Assembly: GCA_965199905.1 (NCBI GenBank)
Contig: OZ241366.1
Location: 3,100,001 to 3,164,000 of the forward strand
Length of the DNA: 64,000 nt
From: Ilyomonas sp965199905
Lineage (GTDB): Bacteria > Bacteroidota > Bacteroidia > Chitinophagales > Chitinophagaceae
Direction: 5' to 3'
A program made the position numbers and the translations under genes. A model generated the notes under the pieces. It was not told where the DNA came from. It saw only the letters and a list, made by a program, of their open reading frames with translations, and did not search any database. Shown here in pieces: positions 16,554 to 25,047 of this stretch (the stretch's first letter is position 1; each line of letters begins with the position of its first letter).

Positions 16554-17642
16554 TTATGCCCTGTTTGGAACGGTAATGAAAAAAGTAGTGCCTGCACCAA
16601 ACTGTGACTGAATGGTAATATCGCCACCCATACGGGCAATGGCTTCTTTTACAATGTAAAGACCAATACCTAAGCCCGTAGCATTTTTGGTGCTGCGGAA
16701 AAACATTTTGAAAATGCTGTCGAGGTTTTCCTTCTGAATACCAATACCGTTGTCTTCTACGCTAATGCTGGCTTCTTCTGCAGTTACGCTTACCTTAACG
16801 GTAATTGCAGGGTTTGGCTCATCAGGTTTCTGATACTTTACAGCATTTGACAGCAGGTTATTCAGTATCACTGACAAGCGGAAACTGTCATTTTTAAAAG
16901 ATACCGGCTGTACGATATTTTGCCTGAATACAATTTTTGTGTTTTGTGCTTTGCACAGGTCAATGGCTTCCTGCACCTGCTGCGCAAAATCGATATAAGT
17001 GCCATCGGTGTCGAGCCTTGCGCTTTTATAGTATTCAACAATCTTCATGATGTAACTGTCCATTTTTTCGGCGCAGTTCTCAATAATGTTGAAATAATTT
17101 TCGGTCTCATCTTCCATTGGCTCCAGCTTCGCTAAATTGATGATACTGACAATGGAAGCCAGCGGCGAGCGCAGATCGTGCGTGGTACTATAAATAAGCC
17201 GATTGAGTTCGTGATTGGCATTTTCCAGCTCATCCATTTTTTGCTTTAGCTGCTGGCGCATGTTGTACACCTCGAATGCATTCCGGATGGCATTGTGCAT
17301 TTCAAATTCATTCCATGGCTTTGTAATGAACCTGAAAATTTCGCCTTTATTAATGGCATCTACAATATCCCTGACATCGGTATATCCTGTAAGCAGTATA
17401 CGGATGGCATTGGGATATGTTTTGCGGACGGACTGAAAAAACTCAACGCCCGTAATTACAGGCATCCTTTGGTCGGCAATGATGATATGGAATGGCTGCT
17501 CCTGCAATATTCCGGCAGCTTCTGTGGCAGAAATAGCCGTTACAATATCGTAGCTGCGGCGGAAGCTGGCTTTAAAGGCGGTCAGATTTTTGGACTCATC
17601 GTCCACATACAGGATTTTAATTCTTTCGTCTTGTGTATCCAT
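16554..17642 (-). CDS. Receiver-histidine kinase hybrid (REC-HisKA-HATPase)
   Basis: The 362-aa soluble protein has an N-terminal receiver (about 8-125; phospho-acceptor D57 in IIADQRMP, with TGY and TKPW blocks), a coiled linker, HisKA (H155 in THDLRSPLASIV) and HATPase_c (NNLLSNAVKY, DNGIGI, GLGIGLYIVKEA). It is the last gene of a four-gene operon, 9 bp after the receptor kinase. It may take a phosphoryl group from that kinase through its receiver and pass it on through its own His. No output domain is present. Confidence 0.92.
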   Translation of the reverse strand: MDTQDERIKILYVDDESKNLTAFKASFRRSYDIVTAISATEAAGILQEQPFHIIIADQRMPVITGVEFFQSVRKTYPNAIRILLTGYTDVRDIVDAINKGEIFRFITKPWNEFEMHNAIRNAFEVYNMRQQLKQKMDELENANHELNRLIYSTTHDLRSPLASIVSIINLAKLEPMEDETENYFNIIENCAEKMDSYIMKIVEYYKSARLDTDGTYIDFAQQVQEAIDLCKAQNTKIVFRQNIVQPVSFKNDSFRLSVILNNLLSNAVKYQKPDEPNPAITVKVSVTAEEASISVEDNGIGIQKENLDSIFKMFFRSTKNATGLGIGLYIVKEAIARMGGDITIQSQFGAGTTFFITVPNRA

Positions 17643-17651
17643 TTTTTTTAA

Positions 17652-19829
17652 TTACAGATCTGTTTGGTTATTTTCAGTTCCTATATTTTCAGCCATAGCT
17701 AGTTCTGGCACAAGTAAATAAGGTATTTCGATAATAAATGCAGATCCTTCGCCCGGCGAAGATTGTACCGATATTTTTCCATTGTGTTTTTCAATGATCT
17801 TAAATACGATAGCCATTCCTAAACCAGTTCCTTCACCCACGTCTTTAGTTGTGAAAAAAGGCTCAAAAATTTTACGCTTCACGTCTTCCGACATCCCGGT
17901 GCCGGTATCGGCTATCCTTATTTGCATATAACCGTCTACTTCAGCCGTAGAAATGTCTATAAATTCTTCTTCGTTTTTAACCGGCTTCGCTTTGATGGCG
18001 TGAATGCTGTTGGTAAGGATGTTCATAAACACCTGGTTCAATTTACCAGGGAAGCATTCTATTTCGGCGCGGGCTTCAAATTGCTTTCTCACTTTTACAT
18101 AATGCGGCACATTGTTGCGAAGCAGCACAAGTGTGCTATTGATATTTTCGTACACATTCACTTCCTTGCTTTCGCTTTCGTCGAGCCGGCTAAAGCTGCG
18201 CAGTCCGCGTACAATTTCGGCTGTACGCTCGGCGCCTTCTTCAATGCCGCCAATAAGGCTTTCAATTTCTTCTCTTAAAAAATCCGGATCAAGTTTATTT
18301 TCAAGCAGACGGATTTTTTTCAGCGCATCGGGTTGGGTATCGGCACTTACGTCATGCAGTTTCTGGTATTCTGTTATGAGTTCAAACAGGTCCTGCACAT
18401 CCATCTGCAGCGGGCTTACATTGCTTTTTACAAAGTTGATGGGATTATTGATTTCGTGAGCAATGCCTGCCGTAAGCTGACCCAAAGAAGCCATTTTTTC
18501 GGCTTCTACAAGCTGTATCTGGGCATCTTTCAGCTCGCGCAGCGTTTTCTCAAGGTCGTGGGTGCGTTCTGCTACCTGCTTTTCGAGCATTGTATTTTGT
18601 TCCTGGATTAATTGTTCGTTTTCCTGCGAAACACGTAATGCTTGTGCTTGGGAAATGTCTTTTTCTTTTTTATAAGTATTAATTTTATCAGCCAAGGCAA
18701 ATGACAGCAGAATTCCTTCCAATGCAAATCCAAACTCAATTGTGTTTGAGGTGAACGTATTGACGGGCAAAATACCATAATCTTTTAAAACAAATATGGT
18801 AGCGCCTATGCACAGGCTAAACCAGGCAAAAAGAAAAAACTTTGCTGGTTCATAGCCTCTTTTAAATGTTGTAACACCCATAGTAATTGTCAAAAGAGAA
18901 CCCATGAGCGTAGTATTTTGCATAATAACAAAAGAAAGTTTCCTCTTATTAAACAGCATAAGCACTATGGACAGCACAAAAACCCAGGCAACAATGCTAA
19001 AGACAACATTAAGTTTAGGCGCGTAATATTTCGTCTGTAAAAACTTTTTGGTAAATATGACTGCTGAGATACCACCGAGATTGGTGAACAGAAAAATGCC
19101 ATTTTGTGCCAGCCAAGTTGAGCTTGGCCAAAAATATTTAAAGGAGTACCCCTGCAGGGTACACTGACTTACTGTAGTGACAAGAATATAACCAACGTAA
19201 TAAAGATAAATGGGATCGCGAACCGTAAAATAAATAAACAGATTATAAAAGAACATAGCACATACCAACCCGAAGAACAGCCCGAATATCAGATCCTTTA
19301 TGGATAAGTATTCTAAAATATCTTTTTCACTACCCAACTGCAATGGCAGTAACATTTGGGTAGAAGATTTTACCCGTAAAAAAAAAATTCTTTGCTCACC
19401 GGAAGGAATATTGATATCGAAAATAAAGTCTTGATTGTTGTAAATCCGTTTGCTGAAGGTAAATATATTACCCAGCTGCTGTGCAATTGGTTTATTGTCA
19501 GGTCCGGAAGAATATAAAGTGAGCAGGTTAACATCCGGTCTGGAAATATCAAGCAGAAGATGACTGTTTTTAGATTTATTCAGAATGGAAAACTGAAACC
19601 AATATATGGATGAAGACACTCCCAGATTGATGATATCCTGGTTGCTTGGTTTGAATTCAAGCTGACGGATAACATCGTTTACAGACAGTGTTCCGCTTTT
19701 ATCCTGACCTATCATAACGTTGCGTCCCATAACTATTTTTTGATTATAAAAAACAGTTGCCTGCTGTGCTTGTGTCAGCAGTGGAAATACAATAAAAAAT
19801 AAACTATAAAGCCATTTCATGAAAGTCAT
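17652..19829 (-). CDS. 7TMR-DISM sensor histidine kinase
   Basis: The 725-aa protein has a signal peptide (about 1-22), an extracytoplasmic 7TMR-DISM ligand domain (about 28-165), seven transmembrane helices (about 180-385), a coiled coil (390-445), then HisKA with H458 (LTAGIAHEINNPINFV) and HATPase_c (NQVFMNILTNSIHAI, DTGTGM, GTGLGMAI). DISM domains are jelly-roll modules thought to bind small ligands, often sugars. The flavoenzyme gene ends 2 bp upstream and the REC-kinase starts 9 bp downstream, so receptor and enzymes are co-expressed. Confidence 0.93.
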   Translation of the reverse strand: MTFMKWLYSLFFIVFPLLTQAQQATVFYNQKIVMGRNVMIGQDKSGTLSVNDVIRQLEFKPSNQDIINLGVSSSIYWFQFSILNKSKNSHLLLDISRPDVNLLTLYSSGPDNKPIAQQLGNIFTFSKRIYNNQDFIFDINIPSGEQRIFFLRVKSSTQMLLPLQLGSEKDILEYLSIKDLIFGLFFGLVCAMFFYNLFIYFTVRDPIYLYYVGYILVTTVSQCTLQGYSFKYFWPSSTWLAQNGIFLFTNLGGISAVIFTKKFLQTKYYAPKLNVVFSIVAWVFVLSIVLMLFNKRKLSFVIMQNTTLMGSLLTITMGVTTFKRGYEPAKFFLFAWFSLCIGATIFVLKDYGILPVNTFTSNTIEFGFALEGILLSFALADKINTYKKEKDISQAQALRVSQENEQLIQEQNTMLEKQVAERTHDLEKTLRELKDAQIQLVEAEKMASLGQLTAGIAHEINNPINFVKSNVSPLQMDVQDLFELITEYQKLHDVSADTQPDALKKIRLLENKLDPDFLREEIESLIGGIEEGAERTAEIVRGLRSFSRLDESESKEVNVYENINSTLVLLRNNVPHYVKVRKQFEARAEIECFPGKLNQVFMNILTNSIHAIKAKPVKNEEEFIDISTAEVDGYMQIRIADTGTGMSEDVKRKIFEPFFTTKDVGEGTGLGMAIVFKIIEKHNGKISVQSSPGEGSAFIIEIPYLLVPELAMAENIGTENNQTDL

Positions 19830-19831
19830 TA

Positions 19832-21436
19832 TTAATCTTCAGAAATGTATTTTCCCGGAGATAGAATCTGATCTGGATCAATCGCTTTTTTCAAGGCAGA
19901 CAAGAAGTTATTATAAGGCAATGACAACTGCTTTTTATGCATTTGCATGGTATTGCCTCGGTATGTAAAGTACCCTTTTTCATTTAATAGTAATATGGCT
20001 TCTTCATAACAAATGGCCGCAGCTTTCTCTTCACTTTCAATATCTCTATCCCAACTGATGGAAGCAATCACATTTATACATCGCTCTGTTGTGCATTGCA
20101 ATGACACCGAATATTCAAAAGAATATTTTTTTGCAACTGATGCAATAACAGAGATTGCTTCATTTGCATCTTTACCTTTAAATGGCACTACCGGACATAT
20201 CCATAAAATGCCACATCTATCTCTATCCGGGTCGAGATCACCGCCCGGAACAGGTGTACGCTTTCGCCAATAAGCCTGCCTGACGGCAGAAGTGTCCGGA
20301 ATGCCCAAATATTTTTTGGTAAGAAAGGTTTTTAATGTGGGTTGTAACAAGTTTTTTTCTTTGGTATTATAGTGCTCCTGAAATATTTGCAAGGCTTCCT
20401 GCCTTGAAATGGTGACAAAGGAAAGTTCATCAACAACCCCTGCGAGCCTCTCGGAAATCAATCTGCACTGTAACTCTGCATGTTCTTCACTTACCGATCG
20501 AATATTGATTTCTCCATTCCAGTCAGCTACCATAGTGCCTATTGGCGAAGCCTTCCTGATTTGCTTCATCAGTTCATCAGGGTCTATTTCGCCAGGATTG
20601 GTTATGGTAAAAGGAAACTGCATCAGACTAGACAAAATCCGGTGATCATTATAAATAGTAATGCCCGGCCTAATGAGACCGTCGAATGCCATTTTTTGGA
20701 GCGTGTCAATTACTTGTTGCAGGATTTCTTTTCCGGTTATTTTATAAAAAGCTAGGTTCAATTGTTCAGGCATCTTCATTAACCATACCGTCATTTTTGT
20801 AATGATACCCAGATTCGATTGTGAAAAGAGACCATCGAGAAAAGGACCTTCACCCCAGCGGAAGATTTTACCTGTTTCATAATCGCCATATTTTTCAAAA
20901 CCAGTAGCAATGATATCTCCATTAGGCAGCACTACTTCCAGCCCGCACACATGAGCAAAGCGATCGGCATAAAGCCCGGTTCCAATTCCGCGTTCCATTG
21001 TGTTGCCTACTAAACTTGCCTCACCGCTACCACCTATAATGCTAATGATTAATTCGGATTGCTTTTCGCGTAAAAAATCAAATGCCTGATTGAAAGTTAC
21101 GCCAGGCTCTACGGTTATATAACCTAATTGTTCATCAAAATTAGTAATGGCATTCATTCTTTCCAGTTCTACCAGCAGGCTCTTATCTTTTACCGGCACC
21201 CGTGAACCATATCCCCAGTTTTTTCCTTTGCTTACCGTATAAATAGGCTGTTTATATTGTGCTGCAAGTTTCACGCAAGCTGCCAATTCTTTAGATGAAC
21301 CAGGCTTTATTACTAAAGCAATGGTTTCGTGAGTCTCGTAGTTTGTTGTTTCAGCTAACGTAATGTATTTTTCGTTTTTAATTACATTTTCTTCCCCTAG
21401 TAAAGCTACAAACTCGTTATACATTTCTTCCAACAT
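19832..21436 (-). CDS. VAO/PCMH-family FAD-linked oxidoreductase (4-cresol dehydrogenase-like)
   Basis: The 534-aa protein has the PCMH-type FAD-binding domain (about 30-230), with GKNWGYGSR, GNTMERGIGTGLYADRF, CGLEVVLPNGDIIATG and LFSQSNLGIITKMTVWL. These are the hallmark blocks of the 4-cresol dehydrogenase/vanillyl-alcohol oxidase subgroup, followed by an FAD-oxidase C-terminal domain (about 290-530). Members oxidise para-alkylphenols and related alcohols. There is no signal peptide, so it is cytoplasmic. It lies between a GNAT-like transferase and a receptor kinase, which suggests it makes or modifies a small molecule that the receptor senses; that is inference. Confidence 0.9.
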   Translation of the reverse strand: MLEEMYNEFVALLGEENVIKNEKYITLAETTNYETHETIALVIKPGSSKELAACVKLAAQYKQPIYTVSKGKNWGYGSRVPVKDKSLLVELERMNAITNFDEQLGYITVEPGVTFNQAFDFLREKQSELIISIIGGSGEASLVGNTMERGIGTGLYADRFAHVCGLEVVLPNGDIIATGFEKYGDYETGKIFRWGEGPFLDGLFSQSNLGIITKMTVWLMKMPEQLNLAFYKITGKEILQQVIDTLQKMAFDGLIRPGITIYNDHRILSSLMQFPFTITNPGEIDPDELMKQIRKASPIGTMVADWNGEINIRSVSEEHAELQCRLISERLAGVVDELSFVTISRQEALQIFQEHYNTKEKNLLQPTLKTFLTKKYLGIPDTSAVRQAYWRKRTPVPGGDLDPDRDRCGILWICPVVPFKGKDANEAISVIASVAKKYSFEYSVSLQCTTERCINVIASISWDRDIESEEKAAAICYEEAILLLNEKGYFTYRGNTMQMHKKQLSLPYNNFLSALKKAIDPDQILSPGKYISED

Positions 21437-21489
21437 CGCAAGATTATAATTTCATTAAAAAACATTACACTTTAATTCTCCGTACTAAT

Positions 21490-22248
21490 TTAGATCGTAT
21501 TTTCTGCTTTTAGCATTAATTTAAACTCTCTTTTATCAGCAGAAGGTATTGTTAGGCAATAATGAACATTGACGTATATATTCTTGAACGGAGATTTCTC
21601 GTATATTACACTTTCGGGATTGTTTCGCAGGAACAACATTTTTTCTCTTTCCCTAGGATGCGCATTTTTAAATTCAAGCAAATCTTCCTGTAGACAAGCG
21701 GTTGCTAAAAGGTCAATTTTAGGATAATAGAATGTACCTTCTTTACCAACTTCGGTCAGCACACGCGTACCCATCCACTGGTTAAATCGTACTGTAGCCG
21801 GCGACGATAATGAGAAGACAGATGACAATCCTATTTGGTTTGTAATCGCTAATCCACATCTTGTAGGGAAAAGACTACCAATACCTAGTCCGGCTACCTC
21901 TTTGGAGTTCCAGAGCCCGCATACCTCACCCGTTCCGAACTGTGCATACTCCCTTATTATAGTATGGATACGGCTATCCATTTCGCTGGTAGCTTCTTCT
22001 ATAGGCAATTGAGTAATACCATCCACGGCCTGAATACGTGCACCGCCATATAACTTTTGTTTGTCGAGTGATTCTACGACAATGACAAACACGGAACGAT
22101 TGAACATCCACATATTGGTGTTAGAAGTGATATTTTCAATCCCGTAAATAGATAACACCCTTCTATGCCCCTCAATAAATTTCAAACATGTTTCAGGATC
22201 ATCTGTTGCTCTCAATGCTCTGATACGGATGTCCATTGTTTCTTCCAT
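21490..22248 (-). CDS. GNAT-fold acyltransferase-like protein
   Basis: The 252-aa protein has a GNAT-like core: an N-terminal strand-helix (RIRALRATDDPETCLKFIEGHRRV), GGARIQAV, a strand EVCGLWNSKEVAGLGIGSLFPTRCGLA at the acetyl/acyl-CoA-binding loop position, and a following helix. The overall plan recalls N-acyl amino acid or autoinducer synthases as well as ordinary acetyltransferases; by eye the two cannot be separated. It is the first gene of the operon, 53 bp ahead of the flavoenzyme and divergent from a single-domain response regulator. Confidence 0.65.
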   Translation of the reverse strand: MEETMDIRIRALRATDDPETCLKFIEGHRRVLSIYGIENITSNTNMWMFNRSVFVIVVESLDKQKLYGGARIQAVDGITQLPIEEATSEMDSRIHTIIREYAQFGTGEVCGLWNSKEVAGLGIGSLFPTRCGLAITNQIGLSSVFSLSSPATVRFNQWMGTRVLTEVGKEGTFYYPKIDLLATACLQEDLLEFKNAHPREREKMLFLRNNPESVIYEKSPFKNIYVNVHYCLTIPSADKREFKLMLKAENTI

Positions 22249-22493
22249 GTGTCAGTATTGGCTTCCTTTGATCATTGGTTTCGTTTCCAGAATAAATTTA
22301 GCTTAAAATTTGGAGTTTTTGAACCGTTTGTGTTAAAATCATTTCTGCATCTGTTAAGTTTGTAGTGAAAGCCCGTTTCTGGTGATGCAATAATAAGAGA
22401 TAAGCGGGCATAAAATGTAGTTATCTTATCACAACAATGACTTATGTTAGTTAAATGTTTGTAATCCCGAATTTATAATTAATCCACAATATC

Positions 22494-22946
22494 ATGATCA
22501 ACGTGCTGTATGTAGACGATGAAAGGCATAATCTGACTGCCTTTAAAGCAGCTTTTAGAAGAGATTTCAACGTTTTTATTGCCGAGAGCGCTGATGAAGG
22601 TATCCGTATTCTTCAGCAAAATACTATTCATGTGATTCTTAGCGACCAGCGGATGCCCAAAATGACCGGCATCGAATTCTTTGAATCTATTCTTGCCATC
22701 TTTCCTGATCCTATCCGCATCCTTATTACGGGTTACACCGATATCAATGCTGTGATAGATGCCATTAACCGCGGGCAGGTATATAAATATCTTACCAAGC
22801 CGTGGCACGATCAGGAAATCAGGATTTTTATTGATAAAGCTTACGAAGTGTATATCCTGCGTAAAGAAAATCTGGAACTGACAAACAAGCTTATCAATGC
22901 CAATCAAAAGCTTGAATTTTTAGCGAGGCAGGCATTATTGTCATAA
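22494..22946 (+). CDS. Single-domain response regulator
   Basis: The 150-aa protein is a receiver only (about 2-122; D51 in ILSDQRMPKMTG, ITGYTD, YLTKPW), followed by a short coiled tail. It is strikingly similar to the receiver of the hybrid kinase at 16554-17642, sharing NLTAFKA.FRR, DQRMP..TG.EFF, RIL.TGYTD and DAIN.G, so the two arose by duplication. Lacking an output domain, it probably acts as a phosphoryl shuttle or protein-protein switch in the divergent operon's pathway. Confidence 0.9.
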   Translation: MINVLYVDDERHNLTAFKAAFRRDFNVFIAESADEGIRILQQNTIHVILSDQRMPKMTGIEFFESILAIFPDPIRILITGYTDINAVIDAINRGQVYKYLTKPWHDQEIRIFIDKAYEVYILRKENLELTNKLINANQKLEFLARQALLS

Positions 22947-23003
22947 TTATATCAAATGTATAGAGAGCTTTAGGTCATTTCATCGCAACTTTCGCTTTGG
23001 AAT

Positions 23004-23011
23004 TATCTTTG
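23004..23011 (+). promoter_or_regulatory. Candidate -7 box for trxA
   Basis: TATCTTTG matches TAnnTTTG and lies 32 nt before the thioredoxin ATG. No -33 element was seen at the right distance. Confidence 0.45.
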
Positions 23012-23043
23012 ACATAAATTCATTTTATTAAAATCATTTGATT

Positions 23044-23361
23044 ATGGCTTTAGAATTCACCGATTCAAATTTCCAGACCGATGTGCTGGACAGCGATAAA
23101 TTAACGATAGTAGATTTTTGGGCAGAGTGGTGTGGTCCGTGCCGCGCCATTGGGCCTGTTATTGAAGAACTTTCCAAGGAATACGCCGGTCGCGTAAACG
23201 TAGGTAAAGTGAACGTAGATAACAATCCTGATATTAGTGTAAAATACGGCATCACATCTATCCCTGCCATCCTGTTTATTAAGGGCGGACAAGTGGTAGA
23301 TAAACAAATAGGTGCTGTACCAAAATCAGTATTGGATAAAAAGATTGCAGCAAACCTGTAG
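23044..23361 (+). CDS. trxA: Thioredoxin
   Basis: The 105-aa protein has the redox motif W29-C30-G-P-C33 and the cis-proline loop TSIPAI, with normal full length. It reduces disulfides in cytoplasmic proteins. ATG 23044 is preferred to the in-frame TTG at 23038. It is monocistronic, with a very strong terminator downstream. Confidence 0.96.
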   Translation: MALEFTDSNFQTDVLDSDKLTIVDFWAEWCGPCRAIGPVIEELSKEYAGRVNVGKVNVDNNPDISVKYGITSIPAILFIKGGQVVDKQIGAVPKSVLDKKIAANL

Positions 23362-23367
23362 TTTTAT

Positions 23368-23430
23368 TAAACAGATAAAAAAGAAAAGACCTTTTGCGTT
23401 GCAAAAGGTCTTTTCTTTTTTATCTGTTTA
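23368..23430. terminator. Perfect 30-bp-stem terminator after trxA
   Basis: Two 30-nt arms are fully complementary around a 3-nt loop (GTT at 23398-23400). The arms contain AAGACCTTTTGC and its complement, with A and T tracts that make the hairpin work in both directions. Confidence 0.85.
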
Positions 23431-23493
23431 AGCAAGTGGTGTTTATACCTGTATAACAAAAAGCTTTACACAGCCAATAGGTATAAATTATTC

Positions 23494-24882
23494 TTACTTG
23501 GTAGCACCAATACTATCTATAATGCTCTGAAACTCAGTTTTTGTTCGCTTTTCGCCAGTTGTTAGTTTATTGCTGGCTATAGGTTTCTTCTCATATGAAT
23601 CCTTAAAAATATTATAGAAGCCAGTCTGCTTGCCATTGTATAATTTATACGTTGTGTCCTGAACATACTCCAGCGTATTCAACGGATTCTCGTCAGGATG
23701 TGGATTATAATAGCTGTACATCCATTCTCTTGGTGTAGCTGCTAACCCAAAAATCTGATTGTAAAAACTAATACCATCCAGTATGCCATAGGTAGAGGGC
23801 TTCGATATTTTAGCAACACCTGCCAGCGTAGGTAGAAAATCGGGAAAGCATACAAGGTCTTTTACTATTGCCTTGCTCACTTTTGAAGGGCAGTAAGCGA
23901 TTAACGGAACGTGTGTTCCCCAGTCTGTTGTATGGCTTTTGCCACCTTGTATCAAAACTCCATTGTATAAAGAATAAATCTGTTGTGGAGTTCCATTATC
24001 ACCGGTAAAAAGAATCAGCGTATTGTTTGCCAGCCCATTAGTTGTTAAGGTATTAATAACCTCGCTTATTTTTTTATCCATATACTTCACCATGGATGGA
24101 AAATAACTAGTATCACTCTTATCCTTATCCGGATTCCAGGAAGCAAACTCCGGATCATCGGGTGTAGGTGAGTAAGGCGCATGACAAAGTATCATGGGAT
24201 AGTAAATAAAAAACGGGCTCTTTTTATTATTGTTTATAAAGTCCTTTACATAACTGCAAAAAATGTCCTCACCATACTTTCCATTGGTCGCCGAGTCAGG
24301 AAGGTAGGCTCCATCCTGATATACTTTCGGATTCTTATATTGCGAGCCTGCATCGGTTTCCTCATCCGACTCTTTAAAAGCGTCCCACACACAATAGTTC
24401 TGAAAGCCGAATGACTTGATGGAGGCAGCGCCGCCGTTAAACTGCCATTTACCGGACACGCAGGTTTTGTAACCCGCATCTGCCAGCATATTGGCAAATG
24501 TTTTTTCGGTGGTAGCTAATGAGCCCCAGGTTGTATAATTTCTAAAATTGTATTTGCCTGTAAGTAGCGTAGTGCGTGATGGTGAGCAAAGCGCAAGCGA
24601 GTGGCACTGAGTAAATCGTACGCCGTTTTTGGCCATCCTATCAATCGTGGGCGTCAAGTAAGATTGCCCGCCATTTACTGTCGGCACTTCGTAGCCAATG
24701 TCGTCAGCTACAATGAGAATAATGTTCAGCTTATTGTTGCCAGGCTTAACAATACCAGCATTGCCCGATTTATCAGATGAAGGACCAACATCTTTCAGGT
24801 CCGATTTTGTACATGAAAAAAAACAACAGGCAAACAACACAATCAAAGCGAAAAATGATAAAGAATTTTGTCTCATAAACAT
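23494..24882 (-). CDS. Lipoprotein sulfatase 1 (Cys-type, S1 family)
   Basis: The 462-aa protein has a lipoprotein signal (lipobox FFSC, Cys24) and a sulfatase fold. Metal-binding DD is at 60-61 (ADDIGYE), and the formylglycine motif C99-S-P-S-R precedes TTLLTGK. Later blocks include GKWQFNGG, CHAPYSPTPDDPEF and FTGDNGT. It should hydrolyse sulfate esters, probably on polysaccharides, at the outer membrane or periplasm after Cys99 is converted to formylglycine. It is a paralogue of the sulfatases at 26685-28121 and 56207-57601. Confidence 0.92.
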   Translation of the reverse strand: MFMRQNSLSFFALIVLFACCFFSCTKSDLKDVGPSSDKSGNAGIVKPGNNKLNIILIVADDIGYEVPTVNGGQSYLTPTIDRMAKNGVRFTQCHSLALCSPSRTTLLTGKYNFRNYTTWGSLATTEKTFANMLADAGYKTCVSGKWQFNGGAASIKSFGFQNYCVWDAFKESDEETDAGSQYKNPKVYQDGAYLPDSATNGKYGEDIFCSYVKDFINNNKKSPFFIYYPMILCHAPYSPTPDDPEFASWNPDKDKSDTSYFPSMVKYMDKKISEVINTLTTNGLANNTLILFTGDNGTPQQIYSLYNGVLIQGGKSHTTDWGTHVPLIAYCPSKVSKAIVKDLVCFPDFLPTLAGVAKISKPSTYGILDGISFYNQIFGLAATPREWMYSYYNPHPDENPLNTLEYVQDTTYKLYNGKQTGFYNIFKDSYEKKPIASNKLTTGEKRTKTEFQSIIDSIGATK

Positions 24883-24969
24883 GTATATATGAAGTTACGA
24901 TTAGGTCATGCAAGTTTACAAAGTTTTTTCATAATCAGAATTTATAGATAATAACGGGCAAAAATCACA

Positions 24970-25006
24970 AGCCTGTTAGCATTCTTATAAAGAATACAAA
25001 CAGGCT
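24970..25006 (-). terminator. Terminator after the glycosidase-like lipoprotein gene
   Basis: 17-bp arms (AGCCTGTTAGCATTCTT and its near-complement) carry two mismatches around a 3-nt loop, and a T-rich run follows on the minus strand. Confidence 0.65.
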
Positions 25007-25047
25007 ATGATAATAAACAATACAGATTGGCTATAAAACCTGAATAA

